The notes below the pieces were generated by a model. The model made no database searches. It was not told where the DNA came from and worked only from the letters and a program-made list of their open reading frames with translations. This document shows positions 51,391 through 64,000 of a DNA stretch of 64,000 nt, in pieces. The translations under genes and the position numbers were made by a program. The first letter of the stretch is position 1. Each line of letters begins with the position of its first letter. This DNA comes from Wuchereria bancrofti (lineage: Eukaryota; Nematoda; Chromadorea; Rhabditida; Onchocercidae), in the NCBI GenBank assembly GCA_005281725.1, contig SSBO01000012.1:23114733-23178732 (forward strand). Reading direction: 5' to 3'.

Positions 51391-54150
51391 GAATTTCTCA
51401 TATATCTCTCCTCTTTGTTTCATTATTCGTATAATTGAAGATCGATATTTAAAATAGTCTTAATGAATCTTAACTATTTTAATCTTAACAGTTAAGATTG
51501 TCAAGCTCTTTTAAATGTGATAAGTTTTATCTAAAAAAAAAAAAAAAAATCAATATGGAGATACGTTTTGATCAATTTCGCCAACTTACCGAGATATTTA
51601 GTGCATTATTGTTTTATAATTGTTGGTAAACATGCAAATATGCTTAGATTTAGAAATAACTGCAAAAAATGATTAATAAATATGGAAAAAAAAAAGAGGA
51701 AAAAATTATGCACTTGTACTATAAGAGTTATAGCATTTATTATGCAAATTATTTTAGGCAAGAAACGATCCTATGTTCGTCATCATAGACGACTTAGTAA
51801 TAGACAAGAGGAGCAACCAAGTACATCTGATGAAAAGGTTATCAAAAATTTTTCAGTTATCATTTGGAGCTTTCTTCCTTTTTTATTCACAAATATGTAT
51901 GAATTATTACTATTAATTAATTCATACTACAGCCAAAATTGGTATGCAATTTACTTGAAAAGCTAGCGAAAGAGGTACAAACATTATCCATGGAAATTGT
52001 TGAATTTGAGAGAAGAGCACAAGATCGTTATCGTAGTTTAATTGATGAAAATATTACTTTGCGAAAGCAAGTTAACGGCTTAAGGTAGGTGTACCTCTTA
52101 TTGGATTATTTATCCTTTACAAAATGTTTTCATTGCTTTCGAACAGTCTAATTAGCTACTGCATAGTATATAGGATATTTTAATGGTAGGTAAAAATTCG
52201 TAATTTCTATTTATGTAATTCAACAGAATTTCTATAGTTTTCTAGAAATTTTTTAAGTTAAATTATGACAGTATTTTTTCTTTCCCCTTCCCAGCTCATT
52301 ATTTTAATAATATATGCATGACTACTCTTCACAAATGATTAATTCCTTTTCGAGATATATTAATTCTCGTCTTAGGTTAATAACAACAACAAACTTATTG
52401 ATTTGTTGATTTTCATTTAATTGGAAAAGGTATTACTTTTTGACGGTTCTATTTTGTAGCAATAGAGTAGGTGAACTATGTGAAAAGATCAATAAATTGC
52501 ATTCAAAAGGAAATGTGACAGAGAAATATACGCTGCATAGAGGAAAAGTGGAGAATTCACCAATGCCAGAATTAGAACCATATGTTAATGGTACATTTGA
52601 TGATACAGATGATGAGGAAAAGTTAGTCGTTGTTATTGAAATTAATCGAAATTTTTTTTTCTTTAAAAAAAAAAAATTTTTCTGAACATTCTCTGATATC
52701 AATCATATTTTGCTAATAATTCATTAAATTAAAATTTTGAAATCATACTAATTAGATTTGATGAATAAAGTGGTGATGTATTACTTTATTATAGGTCAGA
52801 TAAAGCAGTTGGTACAAAAGATTCCGCTATTGATGCTAACGAACTTAACAGTAGACCTCGTAAAAGACGCGCTGCTGCTAACAAACGTGAGGGTGATTAT
52901 GCTAATATGCTGAAACAAAATATTTCATTTCATGAACCAAAGAAATCTGTGACAGATACATCAAAACCTCGAGAAAAGAAAGTTAAATTTTTGAGGAAAG
53001 AATCAGATGATGGTACTGATTCAGATAAGTAAGTTACTAATAATATATTTTTGTCTTTCTTACTTAATTAATAAAAAAATTTTTTCGATCAAAGCTTTTA
53101 TTTGACATAAGAAAGATTAATTCCTTCTAAGATTAGCATTACCAATTATAATAATTTGAGAAGTGTGAGTTTCATTATACTTTTTTATTCTTAGAATAAT
53201 TTAGCACTATACCTTCTATCTGTTTATCTATCTTTCTCGCTAACGAAATTGATAACATCAAAATGTATGTTTAAAAGATAGGTAGTTGCTGCCTATACTT
53301 GCAATTGCATTTTAATTATTATATTTTAGCTCGAATGATGATTCAAAAGAAGGAAATGAAATTTCGCCATGGAAAATGTATAAGCATATTCAAATTATAC
53401 CGCAACCAACTAATTTACCAAAGCCTAAAATTGCTCGTTTTGGTGGAGGTCGTAATGTTCATTTTACGGATGAGTGGAAGCAATATGCGACAGCTGTTTA
53501 TCCCATTGATCCAAGTCGTTATTGGAATCTACCGCAATCTCAGTATGATCTCCTCATACCGGTAAATAATATTGAGATCTCCTCATACCGGTAAATAATA
53601 TTGAGAATATTCCGGGCAGGTTATTATTTCAACAAGATCATGAAAGTGGTTTGTAAAAAATTTTATAAACTCTTTAGGGTTTTTTTCTTTTTTTTTACTG
53701 TTTGCTAATTTAATATATCAAATAAATTTTAAACATTACGAATAGTTGGTTCAGAAAAGAAAAAAAAAAAACTGTTTTGCAAATGAAATTAATAGTGAAA
53801 TTGCAAAATTGTAAATTTTCGCTCAATTTTCTATCAGAAAAAAGTATTTTCTTTTCAAGGATGCTGATTTGGAGATGTATGCGAAAAATCCTGATAAAAC
53901 TGAAAAAGAGCATTTTATTCGATCAATTTATGACTGGTTTCGAAGTCAACATCGTGTTGCTCAATTAAGAGTGGTACTAAATGAATGTAGTTCAGCAATC
54001 GATTTCAATGATTTATGGGATGTGTATGTTAAAGGAATGAGACGACGAGGTTGGCCTATTTATGGGAAAAGACTTCGAAAAGGTGAAGTATCAGCTGCGA
54101 AGCAACAAATTTTGGAAGATTTCATTGATTCTAACATTCAAATCTTTTAA
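51297..54150 (+). CDS. Coiled-coil, basic nuclear-type protein of unknown family
   Basis: Seven exons join in phase to 407 residues: 51297-51369, 51758-51837, 51933-52084, 52460-52621, 52795-53028, 53330-53561, 53860-54150. The N terminus is short and basic (MGRLPGSKNKLIK, then KKRSYVRHHRRL). Residues about 52-120 form a coiled coil (LLEKLAKEVQTLSMEIVEFE). An acidic patch (FDDTDDEE) is followed by a very basic stretch (SRPRKRRAAANKR and REKKVKFLRK). The C-terminal 180 residues look folded, with VHFTDEWKQYATAVYPID, RYWNLPQSQYD and DLWDVYVKGMRRRGWPIYGK. I do not recognise the family. A coiled coil followed by a basic motif recalls shugoshin, but the conserved shugoshin C-terminal box is not evident and the folded C terminus does not fit. 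The start ATG was chosen because the ATG at 51289 runs into a stop. Exon 1 lies in an inverted-repeat arm, and the exon 6 donor is tandemly duplicated. Confidence 0.72.
53547..53604 (+). repeat. 29-bp tandem duplication of the exon 6 donor site
   Basis: GATCTCCTCATACCGGTAAA plus TAATATTGA occurs twice. The first copy places the donor at 53562, the second at 53591. Use of the second donor would add 29 bases and shift the frame. Confidence 0.95.
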
Positions 54151-56043
54151 TGTAGTTCTTTTTGTTCATTTTTTTTTTTTTCTTAAATTGTTTGAAAATT
54201 TTCGAGCTTATTTTTGTTTTGTTCTGCCTTTTTTTTTTTTTTGGATTTCTTATTTGTTACTTATTAATGATCGTTTATATGTTCATCATCATTGGGGAAA
54301 AAACGAGATATGAATGATTGGAGAGAATATATCACATTGACAAAGATGATTTCCCAAATTATCGCAAACGAAGCAGATAAATATATTGATTAGATAATTA
54401 ATTTAGCCATAGGTTATCAATTACATTCTTTTTTGTTTTATGATCATAATTAGATTAGTGGAAATTTTTGAAATGGAATTTTTGGAGAGATGAAATTTAG
54501 TAAACGGTGATAAATTTTTTCTAGCTTCTGTAAATTTTTATGAGCTTATTTTAGTTATTTACAAAGTGCGATTTTATTTTGTATTTGATTCATGTCAATA
54601 GAAAAGCAGTTTTTCTTAGATGACCTTCGTAAAATTTTTGAACTACCAAATTTTTTTTTTCTTTACCACATCCTAAAATTTTTGTAGATCAAATCCTAAT
54701 GTTTTTGGCAACAGTCATTTGTTCCAAAACATTCTTTTATTTTTTTGTCTTTTTTTGTCCATTTATTTTTTTTACCTGATATGCGATGATTTTATTAATC
54801 AATATCCTAATTTTTGCTTCATGATTGTTTTGATTGGTTGAATTCTGCTTAATCTGTTTAAAATTTTGATTTTGATCTAAACTCCAAGCTTTCATCAAAT
54901 TGCATATCGCTTGAATTTTATTTAGCATAATAAATTAAGTCGATATTGATCCTTGAAACATGTCCATTTTTAATTTGCTCCTTTGAGCGTTTTTTTTTTT
55001 TTTTTGAATCTACTTTTTCTCCATCCTTTAATCGATAAGAAAATTCTAAATTTAAACGAGTAATTCATTATTATATGCGAAAAGTAATTTGTAAATTGAT
55101 TCAAATATCCAATTTTGATTTTAGTGAAATAATTTTGGTGTGAAATCTATAAATATAAACAAGAAGGATTTATATAAATTAAAAAATAGCATTGATTTAT
55201 AGATTAGATTATATTGTAAAAATTGCGCATACAATGCATATAAAGCGATGAGTAAGCTTTTTAAAAAAAAATAATTTATGAGAATATTTGAATGTAACAT
55301 GAGCAAAAGAAGAATGCAAAATTTGAATTATAGATGATGATAGATAATAAGCTTTAGTTAAAATATTTTTTTCAGAATAAAATACGTTTAAGTTTTTTGC
55401 AAAATTTTATAAATAAGATTTTATAGATTTTAATATTCTGTCTATGTTCTATTTCTAAGAAAGAACGAATATAAATATTTTTTATCAAGCATAGCTAATT
55501 ATGTTACTTATAAAAGAATCAATTGCTGTAAGGTAAGCGAGAAGCCGTTGAAATTAGTTAGGTAATTGTCAAGAAAAAAAAACAAAAAACGGCAGTGAAG
55601 AAGGACAAAAGAGAGAGAGACAGAGGGAGAGACGAAGATATTTTTTCAAACAAAAAAAATATTCCATTTAAATTGACATATAAGTAAATTTCTTTTTCAG
55701 TTCTTGACGATAATAAGTTAAAGGAAAGTTATTTGAATGAATAAAATGTATTAATTGCCTTATGATTTGTAGTACTTTTGAAATTTTTTTTATTTTCTCC
55801 TAATTTTTGCAATTAATTAGACTCAAATTCCTCCTAGAAATCAATTTTTTTTTCAGGCGGTGCATGTATTTATTGAATTTTTTTTTTTTGTTGATATTTG
55901 CTAATGAAAAATTATAGATTAGATATAGATGCGAAATTTTCTAGAAAAAAAAAAGAAAAAAAAGAAAAACAAAACGATGGATGAATAGTCGAGCAGAATG
56001 TTAACAAAAAATTTGAATGAATTGTATTATATGATTGTAATTT
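54151..56043. other. Region between convergent genes (51297 gene and beta-tubulin)
   Basis: 3' flanks of two convergent genes, with T-rich runs and no supported exon. A TTTATT at 55869-55874 (AATAAA on the minus strand, 170 bases past the tubulin stop) may be the tubulin poly(A) signal. A GA-rich stretch (GAGAGAGAGACAGAGGGAGAG) lies at about 55610-55632. Confidence 0.5.
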
Positions 56044-62677
<6,634 letters not shown>

Positions 62678-64000
62678 TTTCTATAATTTAACAAAAAGAT
62701 CAAACAAATAAACAAAGTTTTAGTTATATGGTAAAAATAAATAAATTAAATGAATGAATGAATGAATAAAAGGTAATCAAGAGGGAATGTCATCGTCTTT
62801 TTTTTTTCTTTTTTATTTTGCTAGCTTTTAAGCGATCAAAAAAATAGGACTAAAATTGGAAAAATGGAAGGGGCAAAAAAAAAAAAAAAATTGGAAAATG
62901 GCAAAATGATGCATTGGGAGATGATTTTAACAGGCCTACAACTTATATAATCGGACATTTTGCTAGACAACGAAAAGAAAAAAAGAAAAAAAAAAAACGA
63001 AGAGCTCTGTAAAAGAGAGCTAAATGTGGCCTAGTGAAAGAGTCAAGGCTAGGCCAAGCCAAAGGCATTCAATATTATGCATTTCATGCTATACACTACA
63101 AATGGTAATTGAAGGCGTCGTCATATATTTTTCATCAACATTTCCTCTTTTTGTCTCTTTTTACTGTTTCAAAGAAAAAAAAAATAAAAATAAAAATAAA
63201 ACAAATAAAAAAGTAAAATAGAACAGATATTTCAATATCTCAATTGTTAGATAAATTTTAAAATGGCTAGACAATATATTCAAGCTAAACAAACTCGTTT
63301 AGATAGGACAAAAATATATATATATATGTATAATATTCAGTATTTTAGTTTAGAATTTCTATGATAAATATGAAATATTAGAGAAAGTAGTAGAAAAAAA
63401 AAAAAAGAATAAAAGGTTTAAAATGACACTATCTTTCTTTTTTTTTTTTATTATTATTAATTCATTGTGACATTTTGAAATGAATGAGAGCAATATAACA
63501 CTTATAAAATGGAAATTACATCAAATAATTATGAGTGGTTCCCTTTTTTTTTTCTTTTTTTGCACATATATTAATGCAATTTAGCTTTTTTAAATTTTTA
63601 CCTTTTTTTGTAATTTAGCTTTTTTTAAATTTTTACCTTTTTTTTTAAACTTTTTTAAAATTTTTTTAAGCTTTTTAAATTTTTAAAATAATGTATTTTT
63701 TTACTTTTATTAATGCCATTGCAATATTTTTGTTTATTAAAGAAGCCTAATGTTTATGCTCAGATTAGCTAATACAAGCAAGCAATAATAAAGTTTAATA
63801 ATTGTATTTACAAATATAATTCATCATTCATATATTTTTGTTCAATAAAATGCATCAACAGTATTTCTAAATTTAAATTAAAATTAAAAAGTGATCAATG
63901 AATAAATAATGTTTGCGTGTCTGTGTTTGTGTGTGTAAAAGAAAGAAATTATTCCGAATAATAATTTATCAGTATTTTCAAACATAATTTTATAAATAAT
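62678..64000. other. Beta-tubulin upstream region
   Basis: AT-rich with several A and T runs. A GC-richer island at about 62920-63120 contains a GGCCTAG...CTAGGCC inverted repeat (63028-63055) and a GAGCTC site. It is the best promoter candidate for the divergent minus-strand tubulin gene. From 63540 to 63690 a TTTTTTAAATTTTTACCTTT phrase is repeated. No coding exon is supported up to the window end. Confidence 0.5.
63028..63055. promoter_or_regulatory. Inverted repeat in the GC-richer tubulin upstream island
   Basis: GGCCTAG and CTAGGCC, separated by 14 bases, about 350 bases upstream of the tubulin ATG. It could be a palindromic factor site or a hairpin; no specific factor is claimed. Confidence 0.4.

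Overview
The window is AT-rich nuclear DNA from a nematode, most likely a spirurid or filarial-type parasite. Short exons are separated by mostly small AT-rich introns. Acceptors are of the nematode TTTTCAG/TTTAG kind, poly-A and poly-T tracts are frequent, and the recognisable proteins (class 3 lipase, ENT transporter, Spindly, eIF2A, a STAR/KH protein, an Ig-domain membrane protein and beta-tubulin) read as metazoan, nematode-like sequences. The genus is not decided by the sequence. No gene model here was checked against transcripts. I joined exons by splice sites, reading phase and family resemblance.

Layout. 1-532 (-): 3' part of a cysteine-containing gene of uncertain family. 533-4713: repeats and low-complexity DNA. 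4714-10094 (+): class 3 lipase with a long Thr/Asp/Ser-rich tail. 10095-14005: mostly noncoding, with a duplicated segment and two weak exon candidates. 14006-18832 (+): equilibrative nucleoside transporter (ENT). 20065-25322 (+): Spindly, a dynein adaptor. 26307-31697 (+): eIF2A. 32060-33597: a short gap, an orphan terminal exon and noncoding DNA. 33598-35534 (+): small STAR/KH protein with a degenerate GXXG loop. 35755-42350 (-): Ig-domain type I membrane protein resembling FAM187, convergent with the STAR gene. 42351-48645: about 5 kb of strand-asymmetric A-rich DNA in which a CATGCA/GCATGC motif recurs about fifty times, in a diverged unit of roughly 380 bp. 48646-51390: two abutting inverted repeats joined at a single N, probably an assembly fold-back. 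51297-54150 (+): coiled-coil, basic protein I do not recognise. 56044-62677 (-): complete beta-tubulin gene. 62678-64000: its upstream region.

The genes do not form a pathway. Spindly and beta-tubulin both serve microtubule-based processes, but no operon is evident.

The most unusual theme is that tandem duplications repeatedly straddle splice sites. The acceptors of lipase exon 5, ENT exon 5 and tubulin exon 3, and the donor of exon 6 of the 51297 gene, all have near-copies beside them inside minisatellites or short duplications. The GCATGC array and the GXXG-less STAR protein are the other leading candidates for something not described before. The palindromes should be treated as suspect assembly until long reads support them.
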